A DNA stretch of 64,000 nt. It comes from Bacteroidaceae bacterium. GTDB lineage: Bacteria > Bacteroidota > Bacteroidia > Bacteroidales > Bacteroidaceae. The stretch is from contig JAGBTN010000018.1 in the NCBI GenBank assembly GCA_017631315.1, positions 187,555 through 251,554 of the forward strand, read 5' to 3'. The position numbers were made by a program, and so were the translations under genes. Under the pieces are notes generated by a model that saw nothing but the letters and a program-made list of their open reading frames with translations, did not search any database and was not told the DNA's origin. The stretch's first letter is position 1; each line of letters begins with the position of its first letter. Shown one piece after another: positions 46,955-56,165 of the stretch.

Positions 46955-49900
46955 TTATAGTTTTGTAACAGTGAGTTTTGTGCCTAAGCTAATCTCGTTG
47001 GCAAGAACTTGTGATGCAATGTAGTCGCTGAACTTGTTGAGGCATGTACGGTTGTCATCATTTTCCGGCAATGTAACATTGATGCGGTCGGTAATGTCGA
47101 AACCGCTCTCCTTGCGAAGGGTTTGTATGCTTCGGATGAGTTCGCGTGCAATGCCTTCCAGGCGTAAGTCTTCAGTGATGGTGAGGTCAAGAGCTACGGT
47201 CAGTGTGCCTTCGTTTGCAACACTCCAGCCGGGAATGTCTTGACTGAAGATTTCAATGTCCTCGAGGTCAACAACAACTTGTTCGCCAGTTTCAAGCGTG
47301 AGTGGCAGATGTTCTGTGGCTTCCAGTTCTGCAATCTGTTCTTGGCTCATTGCCAATACGGCAGCATTGACACTCTTCATAAGTTTGCCGAACTTCTTAC
47401 CCATGGTGCGGAAGTTACATTTCACCTGCTTGACGAGCATGCCTTGTGCTTCTACGAATTCCAACTCCTTGACGTTCACTTCGTCCAGGATGAGTTGCTG
47501 CATAGCCAGGATGCGTTGCTGCTGATTGGCATCGATGGCGGGAATGGCAATGCGTTGCAGGGGTTGTTTTACGACAATCTGTTCCTTTTTTCGGAGCGAG
47601 AGAATCATGCTTGTCACCTGTTGTGCGAGTGCCATGCGTTGTTCTTGCTCAAGGTCAATCATTGTCTCGTCTGCAATGGGGAATTTAGCCAAGTGTACGC
47701 TTTTTGCATCTCCCTTGCCTGTCGTTTCGCAGAGGTCTCTCCAGAGGCGGTCTGCATAGTATGGAGCAATAGGTGCCATCAGTTGTGCAACCTTTTCAAG
47801 ACAAGTATAGAGCGTCTGGTAGGCGCTAAGCTTATCGAGGCTCATGGCAGAACCCCAGAAACGTTTCTTTGAGAGGCGTACAAACCAGTTGCTGATGTTG
47901 TCAACAACGAAGGTTTGAATGAGGCGGCCTGCACGGGTTGGCTCATAGCTTTCGTAGCACTGGTTGACTTCGCGTATGAGACTGTTCAGGCAGGAGAGTA
48001 TCCAGCGGTCCATCTCTGGACGTTCGTTCATGGGTACGTCTGGCTCTTCGTAGCACCAGCCATCTACGTTGGCATACATTGTGAGGAAGGAGTATGTTTG
48101 GAAGAGCTTACCGAAGAATGTTCGGCTTACTTCCTGCACGCCTTCAACGTCGAACTTGAGGTTGTCCCATGGTGCGCTGTTTGTTATCATGTACCAGCGT
48201 ACGGCATCGCTGCCATATTGCTCTATTGCACCAAATGGGTCAATGGCATTGCCAAGGCGTTTGGACATCTTCATGCCGTTCTTGTCGAGTACAAGACCAT
48301 TGCTGATGACGGCTTTGTAGGAGACATTGTCGAAGACCATTGTTGCGATGGCATGGAGGGTGTAGAACCAGCCGCGTGTCTGGTCGACACCTTCTGCGAT
48401 GAAGTCTGCGGGGAAGACGGTTCCGTTGTCGAGCAGTTCTTTGTTCTCGAACGGGTAGTGTATCTGTGCGTAGGGCATTGCGCCAGAGTCGAACCATACG
48501 TCGATGAGATCAAGTTCGCGCTTCATAACTGCTCCGCTTTCGCTAACCAGCATAATGTGGTCAACGTATGGGCGGTGCAGGTCGATGCGGTCGTAGTTCT
48601 CTTGGCTCATGTCTCCAAGTACGAATCCTTTGTCTTTGAGCGGATTGCTTGTCATTATGCCTGCTTCGACGGCTTTCTCTATTTCATTGTAGAGTTCTTC
48701 GACGGAGCCGATGCAGATTTCTTCTTTGGTATCTCTGTTGCGCCAGATGGGGAGCGGTGTTCCCCAGTAGCGTGAACGGCTGAGGTTCCAGTCGTTGAGG
48801 TTTTCGAGCCATTTGCCGAAGCGTCCTGTGCCGGTGCTTTCTGGTTTCCAGAGGATAGTCTTATTGAGTTCTATCATGCGTTCCTTTGCTGCAGAAGAGC
48901 GAATGAACCATGAGTCGAGCGGGTAGTAGAGGATGGGTTTGTCGGTACGCCAGCAATGGGGGTAGTTGTGGACGTGTTTTTCTATCTTGAAGGCAGTGCC
49001 GGCTTCTTTCATCTCGATGCACATCTTTACGTTGAGGTCCATCTCTTTGGATGCTGCTTTCTCATCGTATTTGCCGTCTTCGTTGAACTTGGGGTCGTAA
49101 GCGTTCTTGACGTAGTTGCCTTCGTGGATGGCATATGCCTCTTCGTTAATGCAGAGTTGGCGGAAGGTTTCGTCCATGTCTTCCTTGAGGAAGTACTTGC
49201 CGGTGAAGTCTACCATGGGTCGTGTGCCGCCAGCCTTATCGATGATGAAGAGACTTGGGATGCCGGCGTCTTTTGCTACCTTGGCGTCGTCTGCACCAAA
49301 GGTGGGTGCGATGTGTACGATGCCTGTGCCGTCTTCTGTGGTGACGTAGTCTCCGGGTATTACGCGGAATGCATCTCCGCTTTTGTCAATAACTTTTCCG
49401 TTGTCTAAGTCACAGGGTTTTACCCATGGGAAGAGCTGTTCGTACTTTGTGCCGACGAGGTCTGTGCCTTTGCCTTTCCAAAGTATTTCGAGTTCTTTGC
49501 CTTCTTCGGCTTGGAAGTATGCTGAGAGTCGTGCCTCTGCGAGGATGTAGATGGCCTGCTCGTCGGTGTAGGGGTTGGTTCCCTTTACAGCGACATAGTC
49601 AATCTTTGGACCTACGCAAAGTGCAGTGTTGGATGGCAGTGTCCAGGGGGTGGTTGTCCAGGCAAGGACATATGTCGGAGTGTTCTGTGCGTTCGGAATG
49701 TTCAGATTAGTATCTGTTACCTTGAACTGTGCAGTGACCGTGGTGTCTTTCACATCTCTGTAGCAGCCGGGCTGGTTGAGCTCGTGGCTTGAGAGTCCGG
49801 TGCCTGCTGCCGGAGAATAGGGCTGGATGGTGTAGCCTTTGTAGAGCAAGTCTTTCTGATAGAGTTGCTTGAGGAGCCACCAAAGCGATTCGATGTATTT

Positions 49901-50365
49901 GTTGTCGTAAGTGATGTATGGGTTTTCCATGTCAACCCAGTAGCCCATCTTATGGCTGAGGTCGGCCCACTCGTTGGTGTACATCATGACATTTTCTCGG
50001 CATTTTTGGTTGTAGTCTTCAATGCTGATGGTCTTGCCGATGTCTTCCTTTGTGATGCCCAGTTCTTTTTCCACGCTGAGTTCAACGGGAAGTCCGTGGG
50101 TATCCCATCCCGCTTTACGCTTTACTTGGAACCCTTTCATTGTCTTGAATCGACAAAAGGTGTCCTTGAGGCTTCGTGCCAAAACGTGGTGAATGCCTGG
50201 ATGTCCGTTGGCAGATGGGGGGCCTTCGAAGAAAATAAACGAGGGACATCCTTCTCGCTCGGTTATGCTCTTGTGAAACACGTCTTCTGCATCCCATTGC
50301 TGGAGCACTTCTTTGTTCACGTCGCTCAGGTTGAGCTTATTGCGCTCTGTGAATTTCTTGCTCAT
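46955..50365 (-). CDS. ileS: Isoleucyl-tRNA synthetase
   Basis: 1136 residues from MSKKFTERNKLNLSDVNKEV; the extra 15 residues of an upstream ATG (50410) overlap the promoter. The HIGH motif appears as SANGHPGIHHVLARS near residue 50 and KMSKRLGNAIDPFG carries KMSKS. The editing domain follows WTTTPWTLPSNTALC. The length and layout match the long IleRS type of Bacteroidetes. First gene of the operon ileS-dksA-like-lspA-DUF4296-54 aa. Confidence 0.98.
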   Translation of the reverse strand: MSKKFTERNKLNLSDVNKEVLQQWDAEDVFHKSITEREGCPSFIFFEGPPSANGHPGIHHVLARSLKDTFCRFKTMKGFQVKRKAGWDTHGLPVELSVEKELGITKEDIGKTISIEDYNQKCRENVMMYTNEWADLSHKMGYWVDMENPYITYDNKYIESLWWLLKQLYQKDLLYKGYTIQPYSPAAGTGLSSHELNQPGCYRDVKDTTVTAQFKVTDTNLNIPNAQNTPTYVLAWTTTPWTLPSNTALCVGPKIDYVAVKGTNPYTDEQAIYILAEARLSAYFQAEEGKELEILWKGKGTDLVGTKYEQLFPWVKPCDLDNGKVIDKSGDAFRVIPGDYVTTEDGTGIVHIAPTFGADDAKVAKDAGIPSLFIIDKAGGTRPMVDFTGKYFLKEDMDETFRQLCINEEAYAIHEGNYVKNAYDPKFNEDGKYDEKAASKEMDLNVKMCIEMKEAGTAFKIEKHVHNYPHCWRTDKPILYYPLDSWFIRSSAAKERMIELNKTILWKPESTGTGRFGKWLENLNDWNLSRSRYWGTPLPIWRNRDTKEEICIGSVEELYNEIEKAVEAGIMTSNPLKDKGFVLGDMSQENYDRIDLHRPYVDHIMLVSESGAVMKRELDLIDVWFDSGAMPYAQIHYPFENKELLDNGTVFPADFIAEGVDQTRGWFYTLHAIATMVFDNVSYKAVISNGLVLDKNGMKMSKRLGNAIDPFGAIEQYGSDAVRWYMITNSAPWDNLKFDVEGVQEVSRTFFGKLFQTYSFLTMYANVDGWCYEEPDVPMNERPEMDRWILSCLNSLIREVNQCYESYEPTRAGRLIQTFVVDNISNWFVRLSKKRFWGSAMSLDKLSAYQTLYTCLEKVAQLMAPIAPYYADRLWRDLCETTGKGDAKSVHLAKFPIADETMIDLEQEQRMALAQQVTSMILSLRKKEQIVVKQPLQRIAIPAIDANQQQRILAMQQLILDEVNVKELEFVEAQGMLVKQVKCNFRTMGKKFGKLMKSVNAAVLAMSQEQIAELEATEHLPLTLETGEQVVVDLEDIEIFSQDIPGWSVANEGTLTVALDLTITEDLRLEGIARELIRSIQTLRKESGFDITDRINVTLPENDDNRTCLNKFSDYIASQVLANEISLGTKLTVTKL

Positions 50366-50399
50366 ATAGTGTGTGTTGTATATATACTTGTTTGGGGTG

Positions 50400-50430
50400 C
50401 AAAGGTACAATAAATAATTAAATATTCAAA
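50400..50430 (-). promoter_or_regulatory. ileS operon promoter
   Basis: On the minus strand TTTG (50427-50430), a 19-bp spacer and TACCTTTG (50400-50407). Leader about 30 nt. Confidence 0.85.
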
Positions 50431-50444
50431 ATGTATAAAAGAAA

Positions 50445-50474
50445 AAGCCGTCCGAAAGGAAAATCGGACGGCTT
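50445..50474 (-). terminator. Terminator of the FadL-type porin gene
   Basis: An 11-bp stem AAGCCGTCCGA/TCGGACGGCTT with an 8-nt loop, followed on the minus strand by TTTTTCTTTT. It lies 125 bp after the gene stop, so array G is in the 3' untranslated region. Confidence 0.88.
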
Positions 50475-50492
50475 GTTGTGTGATGAAGTCTC

Positions 50493-50600
50493 AAACTTCT
50501 CACGTTTAGTGGGTGAACTTCACGTGTGTAATTAGCGAACTTCACGTGTGTAATTGGCGAACTTCACGTGTTAAGTTTGCCAAATACTCACTTGTGTTTT
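50493..50600 (+). repeat. 22-bp dyad repeat array G
   Basis: CGTG at 50523, 50545 and 50567 (22-bp steps). A variant CACG-TTT unit precedes (50503) and a decayed unit follows (about 50589). Unit form AACTTCACGTGTGTAATTGGCG. Orientation +, opposite to the gene whose 3' untranslated region it occupies; the right end touches the stop codon of that gene. Confidence 0.92.
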
Positions 50601-52063
50601 TAGAACTTGAGGTCTACGCTGACACCAACGGCATCGTTCTTGCGAGTGTAGAGGTCTACAATACCAAGCTTCTCGTCGCGGATAATCTCTGTTTCGTTGT
50701 AGAAGCTGTGCATGTAGCCAGCGTTGATGTTCACCATCTTGTTTACGTGGAATGTAGCGCCAAGGCAGAGGGCAGTTGAACTAACATTGAAGTTTGTGTC
50801 CTGCATGCTTTGGCCGAAACCGTACTTTGTGCGCTGTGTGCCGGCACTGACTGTGAGCCAGTTGTTTACGTCCCATTCTGCACCGAGTGTTACTTCCCAT
50901 GTGTTCTTCTCTACGTCTGTAGCAGAACCCTTGGCGTCCTTGTCGAAGAAGTAGTGGAAACCACCCATTACGCGGACGTTGTCGAGGATAGAATACTGTG
51001 CACCCAAAGTCAGCAGAGCAGGAATGTCAGAGCGAACTTCTGCACCATCAGCATATACGGCAACAGCAGGAACTTGAGAAGCCATTGCAGTGAGATTTGC
51101 GCTGTTGACAGATTCATTCTTTAAGTTAATCTTTGTGCGGAACTCATACTTGGCAGCCAAGTTCAACTTGCCAAGGTTTACGTCAACACCAATGATAGGA
51201 GTGATGCCCAAACCGCTCTGTGAGCAGTCGAGTGTAAGAGGGTCATTAAAGAGATATGCACCCTGTGCTGCAGTAGTAGCAGCATCTTTATAAGCAGCAG
51301 CCATAGCCTGATATTTAGCAGCTTCAGTTGTCAGACCAGCAGCAGCGTATTGACCAGCAGCAGCGGCAGCTTGACCAGCAGCACTGGCAGCCATTTGAGA
51401 AACTCCATTCAAATATGTGCTTGCAGCCACACCATTTGCAGTAACATTAGAAATGGCGCCTACATAAGAACTGTTTGCCAAAACGCCACGTACACCACCG
51501 AATACAGAAATCTTGTCAGTAACCTTGTAGGTTGCACCTACCTGGAGACCATAGAAATACTGTTTGCCGGTAAGGTTTTGGCTCAAACCATAAGATGTAG
51601 CATTAGCGCCAAGCAACTTGCTGCCTACCAATTGCTCAAACATGGGCAGACCGTTCTCGAACTCGCACTTGCCGCCGCCACCGCCAACAGCAAACTGGGC
51701 AGAAACGCTCCACTTGTCGTTGAATACATAGGCTGCCTGGAATGAAGGAATGAAGGGAGCAACAGCTTTGCCTTCAAAGAAGTGCTCAGCATTGTTGTTT
51801 TCGGTGTTGAGCGCATAGAAAGGTGCATTAGAAGTGATTTGACGCTTCTGGATGGCACTCTGCCAGCTCAGTGAAAGATGGAATCCCTTGGGGAGGAATG
51901 CGATACCTGCAGGGTTGGAGTAAACACCGTCGATGGCAATTACTGCATCACGAGCAGGGTTGCGAAGGAATACGGCGTTCTGATTAGTGTTGGTTAAAAG
52001 ACCACCGGCAAATGCGCTGCTAACTGTGGCAAATGCCATCAAACTAAGGATTGTTTTTTTCAT
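50600..52063 (-). CDS. OmpP1/FadL-family outer membrane transporter
   Basis: 487 residues from MKKTILSLMAFATVSSAFAG with signal peptide. TNTNQNAVFLRNPARDAVIA replaces the NPA region typical of FadL N-termini, followed by SNPAGIAFLPKGFHLSLSWQ. Many amphipathic strands and a terminal aromatic residue (VSVDLKF) indicate a 14-strand barrel. A long alanine-rich insertion (about 235-275, AAGQAAAAAGQYAAAGLTTE) is unusual and probably a periplasmic or surface helix. The family imports hydrophobic compounds such as fatty acids. Confidence 0.9.
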   Translation of the reverse strand: MKKTILSLMAFATVSSAFAGGLLTNTNQNAVFLRNPARDAVIAIDGVYSNPAGIAFLPKGFHLSLSWQSAIQKRQITSNAPFYALNTENNNAEHFFEGKAVAPFIPSFQAAYVFNDKWSVSAQFAVGGGGGKCEFENGLPMFEQLVGSKLLGANATSYGLSQNLTGKQYFYGLQVGATYKVTDKISVFGGVRGVLANSSYVGAISNVTANGVAASTYLNGVSQMAASAAGQAAAAAGQYAAAGLTTEAAKYQAMAAAYKDAATTAAQGAYLFNDPLTLDCSQSGLGITPIIGVDVNLGKLNLAAKYEFRTKINLKNESVNSANLTAMASQVPAVAVYADGAEVRSDIPALLTLGAQYSILDNVRVMGGFHYFFDKDAKGSATDVEKNTWEVTLGAEWDVNNWLTVSAGTQRTKYGFGQSMQDTNFNVSSTALCLGATFHVNKMVNINAGYMHSFYNETEIIRDEKLGIVDLYTRKNDAVGVSVDLKF

Positions 52064-52093
52064 TATTTTTACCTTTTTGGTTGAAATCGGCCG

Positions 52094-52125
52094 CAAAGGT
52101 AACACAATAATCCCATCTGTGCAAG
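52094..52125 (-). promoter_or_regulatory. Promoter of the FadL-type gene
   Basis: On the minus strand CTTG (52122-52125), a 20-bp spacer and TACCTTTG (52094-52101). Confidence 0.75.
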
Positions 52126-52170
52126 TTTTTTCTTAAAAAATGCACACAATATAGGTATTTTGTGCAATTA

Positions 52171-53478
52171 TTATTGACCAGCGAGGGTGTAGATGGTCTT
52201 TAGTCCTTTTATCTTTAGTCCTTTTATGCGATTGAGCAAATCGCGTGAGACGGCACGTTTGACGGCAACATAAGACCAATGTGGCAGGACGTCTATTCTG
52301 CCAATTTGGCTGCTTTCGATGTTTCCTTGTTTTGTTAGGAAGCCCACAATGTCTCCGCGACTTATTTTATCTTTCTTTCCTTTACCTATATATAATGTAA
52401 CCCAAAGTGGCTTTTCTGGTGCGGGGACTTTTGTGGGCAAGGTGTAGGTTTCGATTTCGTCGGTAATGAATTCGGGCAGGTGTTCTTGTGGTGCGAGGAT
52501 GAAATAGGCTGAGCCTTTCGTGTCCCATCGTGCTGTTCTGCCGTTGCGGTGTGTGGATGTTTCTTCGTTAGGCGGCAGGTGGTAGTGTATGATGTTGTCG
52601 ACGTCTGTGATGTCGAGCCCTCGTGATGCGAGGTCTGTGCTGACGAGGATGTTTGCCGAGCCATTCATGAAACGGTAGAGTGCTCTTTCTCGGTCGCGTT
52701 GTTCCATGCCTCCGTGGAAGATACCTGCCATTATGTTGTGCTCTTCGAGGAAGTTTCCTACGCGTTCCACGCTTTCTCTGTAGCCTACGAAGATGAGGCT
52801 TTTCTGTGTGCCAAGTGTGCCGAGCAGTTTGCGAAGTGTCTGCAGTTTGTCTTTTTCGGGCGAATGGACTATGTGGAGGCTGATGCGTTCGTCGCTTTCG
52901 TTGTCGAGGAAGTTGAGTCGGGTATAGTTGTTGCTTCCTACGAAGTCGGGAATGTCGTCGGTGTCTGTGGCAGAGAGGAGGATGCGTTGCTGCAGGTGGG
53001 GTAGTAGGGTGATGATGCCTTGCATCTGTTCGCGGAAGCCGAGTTCGAGTGATTTGTCGAATTCGTCGATGACGAGTGTTTGTACGTTATCGGGGAGGAG
53101 ATTGCCTTTCTGCAGGTGGTCGAGCAGTCTGCCGGGTGTTGCTACCACGAGTTGTGGCTGCAGTCCTCTTATTTGCTGATGTTCCTCCATGGTTGGCCGT
53201 CCTCCGTAGCAGGCAGCGACGCGCAGTTCGGAACAGAGTCTTCGTGCAACGTCGGCTGTTTGTGTGGCGAGTTCTCGTGAAGGAACAATGACGAGTGCTT
53301 GCAGGTTGTCGTTTTTAGCGTCGAGTTTTTGGAGTAGTGGCAGCAGGTATGCGAGTGTCTTGCCGGAGCCAGTGGGGCTGAGCAGTACAGTGGATGTTCC
53401 TTTGCGTGCCGTTTGCAACATTTCTTGTTGCATGGCGTTGAGGTCGGTGATGCCGAGTCGGGAGAGGTTGTAGGTCAT
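52171..53478 (-). CDS. DEAD-box RNA helicase, DbpA-like
   Basis: 435 residues from MTYNLSRLGITDLNAMQQEM. Motifs: SPTGSGKTLAYLLPLLQ (Walker A), VIDEFDKSLELG (motif II as DEFD), LSATDTDD (SAT) and NGRTARWDTKGSAY (motif VI variant). The C-terminal 75 residues (LYIGKGKKDKISRGDIVGFL) resemble the DbpA RNA-binding domain, which targets 23S rRNA in E. coli. A further upstream ATG (53535) lies within nhaD. The start is 1 bp after the nhaD stop, so the two are cotranscribed. Confidence 0.92.
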   Translation of the reverse strand: MTYNLSRLGITDLNAMQQEMLQTARKGTSTVLLSPTGSGKTLAYLLPLLQKLDAKNDNLQALVIVPSRELATQTADVARRLCSELRVAACYGGRPTMEEHQQIRGLQPQLVVATPGRLLDHLQKGNLLPDNVQTLVIDEFDKSLELGFREQMQGIITLLPHLQQRILLSATDTDDIPDFVGSNNYTRLNFLDNESDERISLHIVHSPEKDKLQTLRKLLGTLGTQKSLIFVGYRESVERVGNFLEEHNIMAGIFHGGMEQRDRERALYRFMNGSANILVSTDLASRGLDITDVDNIIHYHLPPNEETSTHRNGRTARWDTKGSAYFILAPQEHLPEFITDEIETYTLPTKVPAPEKPLWVTLYIGKGKKDKISRGDIVGFLTKQGNIESSQIGRIDVLPHWSYVAVKRAVSRDLLNRIKGLKIKGLKTIYTLAGQ

Positions 53479-53479
53479 G

Positions 53480-54883
53480 TTATCTGAGGAAGTAGTCGAC
53501 GAGGAAGTAGATGCCCAAGGCGACGAACCAGCCAAGGAGTACTTTGAGTGTGATGTGCTTGATGTACCACCAGATGCTTACATCTTCGGCTTTCATGAGT
53601 GCGTAGCCTGCTGTGTTGCCTATGGGGAGCAGGCATCCGCCTATGCTGCCGCTCAAGGTGATGAGATGCCAGTATTGTCCGTTTTCCACGAAACTTTGCA
53701 GGTAGGTGGTCATGCCCGGTGTGTTGTCGGGGAGGACGGGGTAGATGGAGATGCTGCTGATGACGAGGGCGAGATTGTCCATGACGGAACTGACGAGTCC
53801 GAGTGCGAGCGACATGATGTAGATGTTGTGTATGTGCTGGTCGCACCAGTTGCGCACGCTGTTCATGGCGCCTACTTCGATGAGGATATCCACGCAGAGT
53901 CCTACGCCGAGAAAGAACATTATCATTTGCATACTTTCGTACTGCAGGCTGCGATTTGTCTCTCTGCTGAGCGGTTGGTCGGACAGGATGCGTTTGCGGT
54001 TGATGATTTCGTTTGCCACCCAAAGAACGCCGAGCACGCAGAGTGCACCGAGGAATGGGGGCAGGCTTGTGAGTCGGTAGAATGTGGGAACGAACCATAG
54101 TCCGCCCATGCCCAAGAAGAACATGAGTATCTGTTGCCAGAGTTTTACGTCGGTGTCATTGCCTCTGTACATCATGACGTTGGCACGTTTCAGGTCGAGA
54201 TGCGGGGGGAGTTTTCTGCCGATGAGGTATGTGGGTACGATGGTGGCGAAGAGTGCCGGCAGTACGAGCGCTGCTGTGTAGTTGGTGGGTGTGACTGCTC
54301 CGCGTGTCCATACGAGCAGTGATGTGACGTCGCCTATGACGGTGAAGCATCCTCCACAGTTTGTGGCGATGACGATGATGGCTCCCAGCAGCATGCGTTG
54401 CCTGTGGTTTACCACCAGGCGGTTCATTACCGTGAACATTACGACGGCAGCGGTGAGGTTGTCGAGGTTGGCACTGAGCAGGAAACTGCACAGGGCAAGC
54501 ATCCAGACGGTTTGCCATGTTCCTTTTGAGCGGCAGAGTTTCGTTACGAGGTCGAAGCATCCGTTGTTTGCAAGAACGTCTGTGATGGCCATTGTTGTGA
54601 GCAGATACATGGCAATGCTCGTGAGTTGTGCCACGTGGCGTGCGAAGACGTTTTGGCGTATGAACTCGTTGACGGCTTTGATGCTGTAGTCCTCGCCGGC
54701 AAGGAATTCCTGGAATCCGGCATTGTGGAGTGTCTCAATGTAGTATGGTCCTACGCAGACGTACAGCACCCATCCCCACACGCCGCAGAAGACGGCTACG
54801 GTGGCTTTGTTGATGCGGGTGATGTGTTCGGTGCAGATGAGCAGGTAGCCGAGCAGCATCAGGCAGACAATGGCTATGGTCAT
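53480..54883 (-). CDS. nhaD: NhaD-type sodium:proton antiporter
   Basis: 467 residues with about 12 membrane helices. The NhaD features are NATVAVFCGVWGWVLYVC-like first helices (KATVAVFCGVWGWVLY), LFFLGxGLCVDxLxExGA (MFFLGVGLCVDILIEVGAMN) and SSVMDNLALVISSISIYP, which carries the ion-binding Asp-Asn. It exports Na+ or Li+ in exchange for protons across the inner membrane. It leads a two-gene unit with the helicase. Confidence 0.93.
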   Translation of the reverse strand: MTIAIVCLMLLGYLLICTEHITRINKATVAVFCGVWGWVLYVCVGPYYIETLHNAGFQEFLAGEDYSIKAVNEFIRQNVFARHVAQLTSIAMYLLTTMAITDVLANNGCFDLVTKLCRSKGTWQTVWMLALCSFLLSANLDNLTAAVVMFTVMNRLVVNHRQRMLLGAIIVIATNCGGCFTVIGDVTSLLVWTRGAVTPTNYTAALVLPALFATIVPTYLIGRKLPPHLDLKRANVMMYRGNDTDVKLWQQILMFFLGMGGLWFVPTFYRLTSLPPFLGALCVLGVLWVANEIINRKRILSDQPLSRETNRSLQYESMQMIMFFLGVGLCVDILIEVGAMNSVRNWCDQHIHNIYIMSLALGLVSSVMDNLALVISSISIYPVLPDNTPGMTTYLQSFVENGQYWHLITLSGSIGGCLLPIGNTAGYALMKAEDVSIWWYIKHITLKVLLGWFVALGIYFLVDYFLR

Positions 54884-54893
54884 GTTCTTTCAG

Positions 54894-54941
54894 TTAAGAG
54901 TTCTCGTTAGGGTTAAGGTTAGGGTTAACGTTAAAGTTCCC
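54894..54941. repeat. GTTAAGAGTT / GGTTA short repeats upstream of nhaD
   Basis: GTTAAGAGTTCTCGTTAGGG followed by TTAAGGTTAGGGTTAACGTT. Several GGTTA/GTTAA copies in the nhaD leader. Shares GTTAAGAGTT (in reverse) with the repeat in the uxuA-uxaC gap. Confidence 0.55.
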
Positions 54942-54954
54942 TTTCTTTGCAGCG

Positions 54955-54986
54955 CAAAGGTAGTTAAAAATACTCAAAACGACAAG
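54955..54986 (-). promoter_or_regulatory. nhaD promoter
   Basis: On the minus strand CTTG (54983-54986), a 20-bp spacer and TACCTTTG (54955-54962). The leader of about 65 nt carries the GGTTA repeats. Confidence 0.72.
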
Positions 54987-54992
54987 CAACGC

Positions 54993-55023
54993 TTTGCTAT
55001 TTCTGGCAAAACTTGTAATTTTG
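54993..55023 (+). promoter_or_regulatory. Promoter of the 55031 gene, leaderless-looking
   Basis: TTTG (54993-54996), a 19-bp spacer and TAATTTTG (55016-55023). The ATG at 55031 is 7 bp after the box, so the predicted transcription start nearly coincides with the start codon. Confidence 0.72.
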
Positions 55024-55030
55024 CATTGTT

Positions 55031-55540
55031 ATGAAGAAAATGATAAGTTTTGTACTGCTACTTTTTGCCCTTGTGGCTAAGGCGCAGAAGGTGGAGATTT
55101 TGGTTGGCGGGAATTGGGCTGAGATTCCTGCTCAGCAGACACAGAGTGAACTGAAGCCCGGCTGGAAGATTGTGGACTACCAGATGAAGAGCAAGTTGAC
55201 GCATTATCTTTCGGGCGCTCATGCAGCGCAGTTGGCAGAAGGAAATCGTCCAGTTTTTCGTGTCACGCCAGGCGAGAAAGAAGTGCTTGTTGACTATGTG
55301 CTTGTGCGGCTGAAGACGTCGAAGTATTACCGGAAGATGTTCAAGCCGTTGTTGATTGAGTGCAACTATACTCGTTTGGAACCCAGTGCGTTCGATGTTA
55401 AAGCCGAAAGTGATAGTTTTATATGTCAGCCTCGCCAGGTGTTGCAGCCTGGAGAGTACATTTTGGCTTGCCTCACACAACGTCCCATCGGCGAGTTGCA
55501 AGACATACTTGTCTATCCCTTCAGTGTGGCAAAAGAGTAG
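55031..55540 (+). CDS. Secreted protein of unknown function
   Basis: 169 residues with a signal peptide (MKKMISFVLLLFALVAKAQ). The mature part is predicted mostly beta, with segments such as RPVFRVTPGEKEVLVDYVLV and QPGEYILACLTQ that suggest a small periplasmic beta sandwich. No cysteine motif or catalytic signature. I do not recognise the family. The promoter is immediately upstream. The stop codon directly abuts a 17-bp inverted repeat. Confidence 0.75.
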   Translation: MKKMISFVLLLFALVAKAQKVEILVGGNWAEIPAQQTQSELKPGWKIVDYQMKSKLTHYLSGAHAAQLAEGNRPVFRVTPGEKEVLVDYVLVRLKTSKYYRKMFKPLLIECNYTRLEPSAFDVKAESDSFICQPRQVLQPGEYILACLTQRPIGELQDILVYPFSVAKE

Positions 55541-56165
55541 ATTTGCTTACATTTTGTCACTTTCAAAGTGGACCGATTTTCGGCGCAAATAGATAAAACA
55601 AGCGTCGAAACAGGTCGGTTTGTCACCTGAAACAGGAGTACTTTCTCAACTACACGTGTGAAGTTTGCCAACGATACACGTGTAGTTTGGTATTTTTACA
55701 TGTTAAAATCGTTCGAAAAACACATAAAATATACCTGTTTTGTGTTGTTTTTCTCTCGTTTTTGCGTGGTTTTACGATTGTTGAAAAATGTAATATGCTT
55801 ATCTGTAGTGTGTTATGATAATGCTTCCAAAATGCGATAGAAACAGCCCTCCGCAGTGTCGCTTCATTTTATTCAATTCTCAGCGCTTGGGAAAAATACA
55901 AAATGTAAGCAAATAAGGCATTATCCTAACAAAGTGTCAAAACAGGAAGGAACAAGTCAATTAGAGAGAGGAGGTTTTCTCTTGCTTTCTTTCTTCGCCC
56001 ATTACACCAAAGAAACATAAAACGAGATAGAATGGCAAACAGCCCAATAAGTCGCTTATGATAATTCCTTTCCATGTAGGGTGATTCTTTTTTACAAAGG
56101 AAACCATCAAAAATGTTTCGTTTATAAACTTTTCTTTGTATCTTTGTGCCACAATAAATAAGCAA
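55541..56165. other. Intergenic region with an inverted-repeat-bounded element
   Basis: No convincing gene. ATTTGCTTACATTTTGT (55541-55557) and its exact reverse complement (55898-55914) bound a 374-bp segment containing array H. Beyond it lie AT-rich sequence and a -7 box TATCTTTG (56139-56146) for the DMP19-like gene, with only a partial TTT at the -33 position. Confidence 0.65.
55648..55710 (+). repeat. 22-bp dyad repeat array H
   Basis: CGTG at 55655 and 55679 and a CATG variant at 55699, spaced 24 and 20 bp, so less regular than the others. The unit form AACTACACGTGTGAAGTTTGCC is the same family and orientation. Confidence 0.85.

Noticed and set aside
54912-54941. Telomere-like TTAGGG repeats
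   Set aside because: Only two imperfect copies in a promoter leader; the sequence fits the local GGTTA/GTTAA repeat better and gives no sign of a chromosome end.
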